A stretch of DNA of 6,285 nucleotides, taken from Pseudomonadota bacterium. Its GTDB lineage: Bacteria > Pseudomonadota > Gammaproteobacteria > GRL18. Shown piece after piece: positions 1-6,160 of the stretch. The number at the start of each line of letters is the position of its first letter. Positions within the stretch are counted from its first letter, which is position 1. The translations under genes were made by a program, and so were the position numbers. The stretch lies in NCBI GenBank assembly GCA_030632745.1, contig DAOVUE010000100.1:1-6285 (forward strand), written 5' to 3'. The notes beneath the pieces were generated by a model, which was not told the DNA's origin, made no database searches, and saw only the letters and a list, made by a program, of their open reading frames with translations.

Positions 1-1
1 A

Positions 2-160
2 GGATTTTCTGAATATTTTGAATTCACCCATAGAGTGACTACTAGGTGCCCTCAGGGTATGAATAAATCCAACACGTCAGTAAAACCCTTAATCTACAGC
101 ACCTTAGTCATTCACGCTACGATCCAACTGAGTTATTTAGGTTTAAATAAGGTTTTTTAA
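2..160 (+). other. Open frame at left edge, possible tail of an upstream gene
   Basis: This frame stays open from the window edge for 52 codons to a TAA at 158-160, while the other two plus-strand frames close early. The translation (GFSEYFEFTHRV... ending LGLNKVF) matches no family I recognise and shows no domain or membrane segment. An ATG at 59-61 would give 33 residues, with a purine-rich CAGGG placed too close before it. It may be the end of a gene that starts outside the window, or chance. The weak hairpin and T run at its end fit the first reading slightly. Confidence 0.15.
133..158 (+). terminator. Weak hairpin plus T run
   Basis: TTATTTA at 133-139 pairs perfectly with TAAATAA at 144-150 around a 4-base GGTT loop, and GG then six T follow to 158. 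The layout is that of a rho-independent terminator, but the stem contains only A-T pairs and would be weak. It could end a transcript entering from the left. Confidence 0.25.
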
Positions 161-206
161 TAACTCTTAATAATCATTAATAGCTTTAAATAACGTTAAT
201 AATAGT
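157..206. repeat. Five degenerate 10-bp units, TTAATAnnnn
   Basis: Five units follow each other at exactly 10-bp intervals: TTAATAACTC (157), TTAATAATCA (167), TTAATAGCTT (177), TAAATAACGT (187) and TAATAATAGT (197). The A/T core falls on the same helical face every turn. Such a tract can be intrinsically curved DNA or a row of sites for a regulator that binds direct repeats one turn apart, as OmpR-family proteins do. What is seen is the periodicity; the function is inferred. Confidence 0.55.
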
Positions 207-234
207 GTTGATGGTGACAATGATAGCGGTGAAT

Positions 235-318
235 TGTTTAATAAATATTTCACTCATCAGCTAAATTGTTTCAAAATGTTTCAAAATTATTTTAAGAATG
301 ATATCTCTTGTTACAAAA
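235..318 (-). promoter_or_regulatory. Candidate OmpR-type binding sites upstream of the regulator gene
   Basis: TGTTTCAAAA occurs twice in perfect tandem at 267-276 and 277-286. Related copies lie at 235-244 (TGTTTAATAA, 8 of 10) and 309-318 (TGTTACAAAA, 9 of 10), each 32 bp from the nearer tandem unit. On the minus strand the pair reads TTTTGAAACA twice, and ACATTTTGAAACA agrees with the C1 OmpR site of E. coli ompC as I remember it. OmpR dimers bind two 10-bp half-sites in tandem, which fits the layout. The copy at 309-318 would lie about 45 bp before the predicted transcription start, a usual position for an activator. Autoregulation by the next gene's product is inferred. Confidence 0.5.
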
Positions 319-343
319 TAGCAGTATCTTATGCTTTAATTAT

Positions 344-352
344 TGCTATACT
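344..352 (+). promoter_or_regulatory. Extended -10 promoter candidate for the response regulator gene
   Basis: TGCTATACT contains TATACT (5 of 6 to the -10 consensus) preceded by the TGn extension, which lessens the need for a -35 box; none is evident at 324-329. Transcription would start near 359 and leave a leader of about 55 bases before ATG 414. A second possibility is TTGTTA (308-313) with TATGCT (330-335), 16 bp apart. In that case the 309-318 OmpR-like site would cover the -35 box and suggest repression. Confidence 0.4.
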
Positions 353-413
353 CTTCTTCTAACCAGGTTAAAATTTATTGACTAATGGCAATAGACAAGA
401 TCAGCAAGAGAAT

Positions 414-1208
414 ATGGAAATAATACAAATATTAGTTGTCGATGATGATAAGGGCTTGCGTGATCTGCTGCAGCGCTATTTAACCGGACAGGGCTTTGAA
501 GTCTTTACGGTTGCTGATGCTGTAGAGATGGATGCTTTTTTTAATAGTCAGACGGTTGATTTATTAATACTGGATCTCATGCTGCCCGGTGAAGATGGTT
601 TGAGTATTGCACGCAGGTTAAGGGCGAATTCTGAACTACCTATTATTATTTTATCTGCTAAAGGTGAAGAAGTAGAAAAAATTATTGGTCTGGAGATGGG
701 GGCGGATGATTATCTTGCCAAGCCGTTTAACCCCAGGGAACTTTTAGCCCGTATTAGAGCCATACTCAGAAGACAAACTAAAGGAAGAACGGGCTCAGAA
801 GGACAGGAAGCACAAAGTCAGATCTCCGAAAGGTCATTAGAAAATAATAAAAAAGACCGTCAGGCGAAAGAAAAACAAAGCAATAGTGATGCGCATGAGA
901 TTTATCGCTTTGGTCCTTATGCACTGGATGTGAGTAATTATAGATTTTATTGCAATGAACAGAAAATTTCTCTAACCGCAGGTGAGTTTAGTCTATTGCA
1001 TATTTTTGTAACGCATGCAAATCGAGTATTAAGCAGAGATCAATTAATGGATTTAATGAAAGGTTATGATCGTTCACCATTTGATCGTAGTATCGATATT
1101 CGTGTGACCCGGTTACGAAAAAAAATAGAGTCTGATCCCAAAGACCCGCAATATATTCGAACCATCTGGGGAACGGGTTATTTATTCAGTTTAGATGCTG
1201 AAAACTAA
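414..1208 (+). CDS. ompR: OmpR-family two-component response regulator
   Basis: This is a cytoplasmic DNA-binding regulator switched on by aspartate phosphorylation. Residues 1-120 form the receiver domain, with the acidic pocket D10-D11 in ILVVDDD, phospho-acceptor D54 in ILDLMLPGEDG, switch S81 and K103 in AKPFNPRELLARI. Residues from about 163 to 264 form the winged-helix DNA-binding domain, with recognition helix RSIDIRVTRLRKKIE and wing RTIWGTGYLF. The motifs follow E. coli OmpR closely (GEEV, GLEMGADDY, PFNPRELLARIRAILRR). At 264 residues it exceeds the 239 of E. coli OmpR because the linker (about 121-164) has some 28 extra residues rich in K, E, Q, N and S. I chose ATG 414, which places ILVVDDD where OmpR has it; an in-frame TTG at 378 would add 12 residues. 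The Shine-Dalgarno match is weak (AAGAG, 3 bases before). No sensor kinase is adjacent. True orthology to ompR, as against a paralogue serving the pump, is not certain. Confidence 0.93.
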   Translation: MEIIQILVVDDDKGLRDLLQRYLTGQGFEVFTVADAVEMDAFFNSQTVDLLILDLMLPGEDGLSIARRLRANSELPIIILSAKGEEVEKIIGLEMGADDYLAKPFNPRELLARIRAILRRQTKGRTGSEGQEAQSQISERSLENNKKDRQAKEKQSNSDAHEIYRFGPYALDVSNYRFYCNEQKISLTAGEFSLLHIFVTHANRVLSRDQLMDLMKGYDRSPFDRSIDIRVTRLRKKIESDPKDPQYIRTIWGTGYLFSLDAEN

Positions 1209-1274
1209 CAGGCCGGGAGAAGCACATAGAGAAAGATCTTAGAATGTATAATCGTTTTTGTCGATATTCCTCTA

Positions 1275-1444
1275 CTCTAGGAGCTTGTCCGAGAATAGAA
1301 ATCCTACTGCGGAAAAGCTGGTTTGGCCAGATTTCACCATCATTTTCATTAAATAGCGCAACTATTCGCCTAAAATGATAGCAAAATCTGACTCAAAACA
1401 GCTTTCCCTCGCTACGGTGTCCATTCTCGGACAGGCTCCTGGAG
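1275..1444. mobile_element. 170-bp near-palindromic MITE-like element
   Basis: The ends at 1275-1296 and 1423-1444 are inverted copies of 22 bp with two mismatches (core TGTCCGAGAAT). The complementarity continues inward with small gaps (AAAGCTG, CAGATTT, ATCATTTT against their complements) to 1346 and 1372. At the exact centre, AATAG (1352-1356) pairs with CTATT (1362-1366). The whole piece can therefore fold as one long hairpin and has no coding capacity. This is the form of a miniature inverted-repeat transposable element mobilised by a transposase encoded elsewhere. I see no convincing target-site duplication and cannot name the parent insertion sequence. It fills most of the gap between the regulator and the adaptor and could weaken or end transcription from ompR. 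Confidence 0.6.
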
Positions 1445-1457
1445 CGGCTTGTATCAT
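1428..1457 (+). promoter_or_regulatory. Possible promoter spanning the right end of the MITE-like element
   Basis: CGGACA (1428-1433, 4 of 6 to the -35 consensus) lies inside the terminal inverted repeat, and TATCAT (1452-1457, 5 of 6 to the -10 consensus) lies just outside, with 18 bp between. Transcription would start near 1464, very close before the ribosome binding site AGGTG at 1466-1470, so the leader would be short. The boxes are visible; their use for the efflux genes is a guess. Confidence 0.25.
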
Positions 1458-1478
1458 TAATTAACAGGTGTTATTTCT

Positions 1479-2849
1479 ATGCTTAAAAAAAAGTGGGTTT
1501 TCTTTATCCCCGTTATTATAGCTATTGCTGTACTGCTGGTGCTGAAACAGAACAAACAGGAACCCGTTAGAAATCAGGCTCAGGAGCGGGTAACACACGT
1601 ACGGATAATTTCTGTTCCCGGTGTTTCAGTGATTCCCACAACCATTGGTTATGGAACAGTACAACCCTCCAGTAACTGGAGAGCCATTTCTCAGGTTAAG
1701 GGGAGAGTGATACATAAAGATTCTAAACTTAAAAAAGGCAGTATTTTAAACGCAGGAACGCTGCTGATTAAAATCGATCCCACTGACTATCAGCTGAGTA
1801 TGGCACAAACTCAGGCTGACATAGCGGCTATAGAAGCACAATTATCTGAACTTAAAATAAAAGAGGAAAATACGCGTTTATCTCTTGAAATTGAACAGCG
1901 TTCATTGAAATTAATAGAAAAAGAATTACAACGACTTAAAAAACTGGTTAAAAAAGGTGGAGTCAGTTTTTCTGATGTAGAAAAACAGGAACGCAGTTTA
2001 TTAGGACAACAGCAAGTAGTACAAAATCAGCATAATACCTTAAATCTGCTGCCGACTCAGAAAGCCTTACTGGAAGCCCAGTTATTGCGTCAGCAAACAC
2101 AGATACAAAGCCTGCAGCGTGATTTAGCCAATACTCAAATCACTTTGCCCTTCTCCGGCCGGATAGCTGAAGTTAATATTGAAGAAAATCAATATATACG
2201 TGAAGGTGAAGTATTAATCACCGTTGATTCTCTTGACAAAGCAGAAGTTGAAGTACAGCTGCCGCTTAGTGATTTACAATCCATTATGCATTCAGAAGTG
2301 ATTATTAACGCCACAAAAAAATTGCAGCATAACCATGATATTCAGGCTGAAGTGCTGCTTAAAATGGGAGATAATATTATTAGCTGGCCGGCGCAGTTTG
2401 CACGCCTCAGTGACAGACTGGATCCTAAAACACGTACCCTTGGAGTTATTGTTGAAGTGGATCAGCCCTATGCTAATATTCAACCCGGAGTTCGCCCCCC
2501 GTTGATCAAGGGACTGTTTGTAAAAGTTAAATTAACAGGGAAAATGCTGGAAAATAGTATTATTGTACCCAATTCTGCTCTACAGCCCAGTACTAAGGAT
2601 ATTAATCAAAAAGTAGTGTATCTGATTAATCAGCAGGGGAGGCTGGAAATTCGTCCGGTAAGTATCAAAATAACTCAGGATGAATACAGTATTCTCAATA
2701 ACAAAAAAGATAACATTGGACTGGATGAGGGTGAACAATTAGTCATCTCTGAGCTGCTGCCGGCAATTGAAAATATGCTGCTGAGCAGCGAACAGGATGA
2801 ATTGTTCAGCCAGCATATTATCCAGCAGGCGACACAGACTAATGATTGA
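1479..2849 (+). CDS. RND efflux periplasmic adaptor (membrane fusion protein)
   Basis: This protein should link the inner-membrane pump to an outer-membrane channel across the periplasm. Residues 5-23 (WVFFIPVIIAIAVLLVL after KKK) form an uncleaved-looking membrane anchor; there is no lipobox cysteine, so it is not an AcrA-type lipoprotein. The lipoyl halves lie near 66-102 (AISQVKGRVI...KIDPTDY) and 220-250 (TLPFSGRIAEV...YIREGEVLITVD). They flank an alpha-hairpin of about 103-219 rich in Q, E, L and K. Within the hairpin R152, L156 and S163 match the R-x3-L-x6-S motif with which AcrA-type adaptors dock TolC. Beta-barrel and membrane-proximal parts follow (RLDPKTRTLGVIVEVDQP near 313-330, RPPLIKGLFVKVKL near 339-352). 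At 456 residues it is somewhat longer than typical. AGGTG at 1466-1470 lies 8 bases before ATG 1479. The end overlaps the permease start by 8 bp, so the two are co-transcribed. The substrate is not deducible. Confidence 0.92.
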   Translation: MLKKKWVFFIPVIIAIAVLLVLKQNKQEPVRNQAQERVTHVRIISVPGVSVIPTTIGYGTVQPSSNWRAISQVKGRVIHKDSKLKKGSILNAGTLLIKIDPTDYQLSMAQTQADIAAIEAQLSELKIKEENTRLSLEIEQRSLKLIEKELQRLKKLVKKGGVSFSDVEKQERSLLGQQQVVQNQHNTLNLLPTQKALLEAQLLRQQTQIQSLQRDLANTQITLPFSGRIAEVNIEENQYIREGEVLITVDSLDKAEVEVQLPLSDLQSIMHSEVIINATKKLQHNHDIQAEVLLKMGDNIISWPAQFARLSDRLDPKTRTLGVIVEVDQPYANIQPGVRPPLIKGLFVKVKLTGKMLENSIIVPNSALQPSTKDINQKVVYLINQQGRLEIRPVSIKITQDEYSILNNKKDNIGLDEGEQLVISELLPAIENMLLSSEQDELFSQHIIQQATQTND

Positions 2850-5800
2850 ATATTTTACCCGTCATGCGACGGCAGCCAACCTGCTGATGTTTTTACTGAT
2901 AGTGCTTGGTTTGATGGCCTTGCCAAAATTACAGCGTGAAACTTTTCCGGATTTTGCGGCAAAAGAGATAGAGATCCGCATTGCTTATCCCGGAGCCAGC
3001 AGTGCTGATGTCGAAGATTCCATTTGCCAGCGGGTAGAAGCTGCTCTTGACATTGTGAGCGACGTTGAAGAAGTTCGCTGTATTGCACAGGAAAATGTAG
3101 GAATTACGATTGTTGAGATGGTCGAAGATGGTGATATTGTACGCTTTATGGATGATATCAAAACAGAAATTGAAGCCATTGATAATTTTCCCGATGATGT
3201 TGAACTGCCAATCATTAAAGAATTAGGGCGAACGGATAAAGTAGTCTCTATTGCTGTCACAGGCCCTATGTCTGTCAGTGACTTAAAGCTCTATGCCGAG
3301 CAGGTTAAAGCACGTATGCAGCGCCTGAGTGATATTAAACAGGTTAATGTTTTAGGTTTTTCTGAACACCAGCTGCGTATTGCTGTGCCCGAACAAATCC
3401 TGCGAAAATACCAGCTGACGATGGCTGATATCAGTAGTTATGTCAGTCGACAAAGTATAGATCTCCCCGCTGGAAATTTAAAAACACGAGATCAGGAGTT
3501 ACTGATCCGCTTTACCGATCAACGCCGCAACATCAGTGAATTAGAAGACTTGCTGGTGGTCAGCTCTATTTCAGGTGCAGAAATCCGCCTGGGTGATATT
3601 GCCAGAATTACGGATCGTTTTGAACTTGATGAAGATAAAATAATTTTTAATGGTCAACGGGCAGCGGTTTTAGAAATTATTAAAAACAAGCAGCAAGACA
3701 CATTAGTTGTGCATAAAAAAGTCACCGACTTTATAGAAAAAGAGCAAAGTGCGGCAGCCCCCGGAGTAAAATTCAGTATTACAGAAGATCGCTCATCTAA
3801 CGTTAAAGATCGCCTGAGTCTGTTAATGAAAAATGGTTTACAGGGACTTGTTTTAGTTTATGTCGTGCTGTTGTTCTTTTTCCCTGCCCGTTTTGCTTTT
3901 TGGGTTGTAATGGGGCTGCCGGCCTCCTTTTTAGGTGCATTATTTCTGATGCAGCTGCTGGGCCTGACGATTAATATGATTACCATGGTTGCACTATTAA
4001 TTGCCATCGGTTTATTAATGGACGATGCCATTGTTATTGCAGAGAATATTGCTGCTCATCTGAGTCAGGGAAAAACGCCATTAAATGCTGCCATTGATGG
4101 TACAAAACAGGTTTCTCCAGGTGTTTTATCTTCTTTTTTAACGACTATTTCTGTCTTTGCTCCGCTCGCCTTTTTATCTGGAAAAATGGGACAGGTATTG
4201 CAATTTATACCGATGGTGCTGATTTTAGTTTTGGCGGTGAGTTTAATTGAAGCCTTTTTAATTTTACCGCATCATCTTGCTCATGCACTTAAACACCATC
4301 AGCAAAAGTCCCGGGGTGTGATAGCGCGTTTACGTAACGGCTTTGACGCTAGACTGGAATACTTTCGTGAAAAAACCCTTGGTAAGGCTATCGGTTTTGT
4401 TATCGGCAAACCTTATTTATTTATTGGACTGGTAGTAGGCTTATTTATTATCAGCATTGCAATGCCGATTTCCGGGAAGCTTAAATTTAAGCCCTTCCCT
4501 GATATCGAAGGTGATGTCATAGAGGCACGACTTTTATTACCCCAGGGAACTCCTTTATGGCGTACTGAAGCGATCATTACTCAGATTGATGAGGCTTTAA
4601 AAAAAGTGGATAAACACTTTTCACCGCTGCAGAAATCAGCTGAAAAAAAATTAGTTGAAAATATTAAAATCCGCTATAACATCAATAGGGATGCCAATGA
4701 AAGCGGCGCTCATCTTGCTACGGTTATTGTTGATCTGGTGACTGCTGAACAACGTAGCGGAAGTCTGGATGATATTATTGCCATGTGGCGCAAAGAAGTG
4801 GGAGTCATCCCTGACATACAATCACTAACGTTTAAAGAACCCGTGATTGGCCCCGGAGGTCTGGCGTTAGAAATCCGCCTTTATGGTTCTGAATTAGAGC
4901 AGTTAAAACAAGCCTCTCTGGAATTGCAGGACTGGTTGAGCAATTACAAGGGGGTTCTTGATTTATCAGATTCACTACGTTCAGGTAAGATTGAGTTACG
5001 TCTGCGTCTTCGCCCGGGAACATTAAGCATGGGTATTGATGCCAGTACCATAGCTACCCAGTTAAGAAGTGCATTTTTCGGCACTACGGCTCAGGAAATT
5101 CAATTAGGCAGAGAGAGCTATGAAATAGATGTTCGTCTGCAGGATGCTGATAAGTCAACTCTGGCTGATTTACAGAACTTTCGTATTAATACCATTGATG
5201 GAGCACAGATCCCTCTGGCTGCACTGGTTAATATTGAGCGCGGCAGAGGCTTTTCTCGTATTGAACGCATTAATGGCCAGCGCAGTGTGACGATTATTGG
5301 TGATATTGATCCCCGTTTTGCCAATTCACGGGAAATTATCAGTCATACTCAAAAAGAATTCCTACCGCAACTACTTAAAAAATATCCTGGTATTAATGCG
5401 GGTATAGAAGGAGAATCTAAGGACTCCTCTAAAACAGCCACTTCAATGATGCGTGGTTTTAGTCTGGGTTTAATTGGTATTTTTATTCTTCTGAGTTTTC
5501 AGTTTAAAAGTTATAAAGAGCCTATAGTGGTTATGTCTATTATACCCTTAGCATTGATCGGAGTTATTTGGGGACATCTATTAATGGGACTTAATCTAAC
5601 CATGCCGGGGGTTATTGGTTTTGCTTCACTATCAGGAATTGTAGTCAATGACTCAATATTACTGGTTGAGTTTTTAAAATTAAAACTTAGACAGGGTATG
5701 AGTATTACAGATGCAGCAATCAGTGCGAGTAAAGCCCGTTTCAGAGCTGTACTGATTACCTCTGTAACCACTATTGCCGGCCTGTTTCCCTTATTATTAG

Positions 5801-5928
5801 AAAAAAGTATGCAGGCTCAAATATTAATTCCCCTGGCCACCAGTATTATTTTCGGCTTGTTTGCGACAACCTTTCTGGTGTTACTGGTGGTACCTGCCTT
5901 ATATAGTATTATAGGAAAGAAGAATTAA
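2842..5928 (+). CDS. RND-family efflux permease (AcrB/HAE-type)
   Basis: This is a proton-driven inner-membrane exporter that should work as a trimer with the adaptor encoded just before it. The 1028 residues show the full duplicated RND plan: TM1 (about 13-30), a large periplasmic loop (31-330), TM2-TM6 (332-476), TM7 (524-544), a second periplasmic loop (545-868) and TM8-TM12 (871-1020). The start MIEYFTRHATAANLLMFLL and RETFPDF are typical of the family. TM4 carries the proton-relay pair D394-D395 (GLLMDDAIVIAEN). In TM10, GIVVNDSILLVEF has N936 where AcrB has Lys940. TM11 keeps the arginine and threonine of AcrB's relay (R968, T973). The only two cysteines, C62 and C80, lie in the first porter subdomain. 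ATG 2842 is chosen because the protein then begins like its relatives; ATG 2797 would add 15 atypical residues. It overlaps the adaptor gene by 8 bp (ATGATTGA), suggesting translational coupling. Drugs, dyes or lipids are likelier substrates than metals, but this is inferred. Confidence 0.95.
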   Translation: MIEYFTRHATAANLLMFLLIVLGLMALPKLQRETFPDFAAKEIEIRIAYPGASSADVEDSICQRVEAALDIVSDVEEVRCIAQENVGITIVEMVEDGDIVRFMDDIKTEIEAIDNFPDDVELPIIKELGRTDKVVSIAVTGPMSVSDLKLYAEQVKARMQRLSDIKQVNVLGFSEHQLRIAVPEQILRKYQLTMADISSYVSRQSIDLPAGNLKTRDQELLIRFTDQRRNISELEDLLVVSSISGAEIRLGDIARITDRFELDEDKIIFNGQRAAVLEIIKNKQQDTLVVHKKVTDFIEKEQSAAAPGVKFSITEDRSSNVKDRLSLLMKNGLQGLVLVYVVLLFFFPARFAFWVVMGLPASFLGALFLMQLLGLTINMITMVALLIAIGLLMDDAIVIAENIAAHLSQGKTPLNAAIDGTKQVSPGVLSSFLTTISVFAPLAFLSGKMGQVLQFIPMVLILVLAVSLIEAFLILPHHLAHALKHHQQKSRGVIARLRNGFDARLEYFREKTLGKAIGFVIGKPYLFIGLVVGLFIISIAMPISGKLKFKPFPDIEGDVIEARLLLPQGTPLWRTEAIITQIDEALKKVDKHFSPLQKSAEKKLVENIKIRYNINRDANESGAHLATVIVDLVTAEQRSGSLDDIIAMWRKEVGVIPDIQSLTFKEPVIGPGGLALEIRLYGSELEQLKQASLELQDWLSNYKGVLDLSDSLRSGKIELRLRLRPGTLSMGIDASTIATQLRSAFFGTTAQEIQLGRESYEIDVRLQDADKSTLADLQNFRINTIDGAQIPLAALVNIERGRGFSRIERINGQRSVTIIGDIDPRFANSREIISHTQKEFLPQLLKKYPGINAGIEGESKDSSKTATSMMRGFSLGLIGIFILLSFQFKSYKEPIVVMSIIPLALIGVIWGHLLMGLNLTMPGVIGFASLSGIVVNDSILLVEFLKLKLRQGMSITDAAISASKARFRAVLITSVTTIAGLFPLLLEKSMQAQILIPLATSIIFGLFATTFLVLLVVPALYSIIGKKN

Positions 5929-5929
5929 G

Positions 5930-6005
5930 GCTCTTCATATTTATTGCGTACTTTTGGTCTTCTTTACAACCTTAACGGACATTTATGGGGCGAAATATCA
6001 AGAGC
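5930..6005. repeat. 13-bp inverted repeat after the permease gene
   Basis: GCTCTTCATATTT (5930-5942) and AAATATCAAGAGC (5993-6005) are inverted copies with one mismatch, separated by 50 bases. It starts two bases after the permease stop. No T run follows, so it is not a standard terminator. GGCTCTTC recalls the ends of ISL3-family insertion sequences as I remember them, and a decayed or miniature element is possible, but flanking 8-mers agree at only 5 of 8 bases. I found no other clear terminator for the efflux genes. Confidence 0.4.
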
Positions 6006-6062
6006 AAAAATGACAATACATCTAAAAATTCAAGTAAAAAACGTAAATATAGAATAAAAATG

Positions 6063-6092
6063 TTGATAGGAATCCTACTTATTAGATGTATT
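6063..6092 (+). promoter_or_regulatory. Candidate promoter of the ribbon-helix-helix gene
   Basis: TTGATA (6063-6068, 5 of 6 to the -35 consensus) is followed after 18 bp by TGTATT (6087-6092, 4 of 6 to the -10 consensus). The -10 lies in the first operator unit, so a bound repressor would block polymerase. The start would fall near 6100, leaving a leader of about 60 bases. Another pair, TTGTAA (6098-6103) with TAATAC (6120-6125), is also inside the operator region. Confidence 0.35.
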
Positions 6093-6139
6093 ACTCATTG
6101 TAATACATCTGAAGTTATGTAATACTTTGTGTAATACAT
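6086..6139. promoter_or_regulatory. Tandem operator of two 23-bp dyad units
   Basis: Two units at 6086-6108 and 6117-6139 each consist of ATGTA(T/A)TAC, five spacer bases, then GTAATACAT. They agree at 19 of 23 positions and start 31 bp apart, about three helical turns. The near-palindromic heptamer GTA(A/T)TAC therefore occurs four times, at 6088, 6100, 6119 and 6131, with spacings 12, 19 and 12. The first unit lies within an 11-bp perfect inverted repeat (6084-6094 with 6100-6110). A further half-match, AATACATCT, lies at 6015-6023. Placed directly before a ribbon-helix-helix gene, this looks like its own operator, bound by two or more cooperative dimers. Confidence 0.65.
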
Positions 6140-6160
6140 AAAATGCAAAAGGTGGGTAGC

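Noticed and set aside
267..286. CRISPR-like or satellite repeat
   Set aside because: Only two 10-bp copies with no spacer; size and position fit regulator half-sites.
378..413. TTG start for the response regulator, adding 12 residues
   Set aside because: The added residues (MTNGNRQDQQEN) lie before the normal beginning of the receiver domain; ATG 414 gives an N terminus matching E. coli OmpR in length. Not fully excluded, as neither start has a strong Shine-Dalgarno sequence.
1275..1444. Target-site duplication around the MITE-like element
   Set aside because: Comparing the bases on either side of 1275 and 1444, and for ends shifted inward by a few bases, gave no convincing direct repeat.
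1209..1478. The long hairpin read as a simple terminator or a riboswitch for the adaptor
   Set aside because: There is no T run after the stem, and the near-identical ends and 170-bp full palindrome fit a transposable miniature element better. It may still stop transcription incidentally.
2797..2841. Earlier ATG for the permease
   Set aside because: It would add 15 residues (MNCSASILSSRRHRL) not typical of RND proteins, while ATG 2842 gives the usual family N terminus and an 8-bp overlap with the adaptor.
2292..5771. Several minus-strand open frames of 60-91 codons within the adaptor and permease genes
   Set aside because: They lie opposite well-supported coding sequence, their translations match no family, and they are best explained as shadows of the real reading frames.
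5985..6122. 45-codon plus-strand frame (MGRNIKSKND... ending TSEVM), basic then briefly hydrophobic
   Set aside because: It runs through the operator repeats, has only a weak GGA upstream and resembles no known peptide; codons are what AT-rich non-coding DNA would give. Very low support as a gene.
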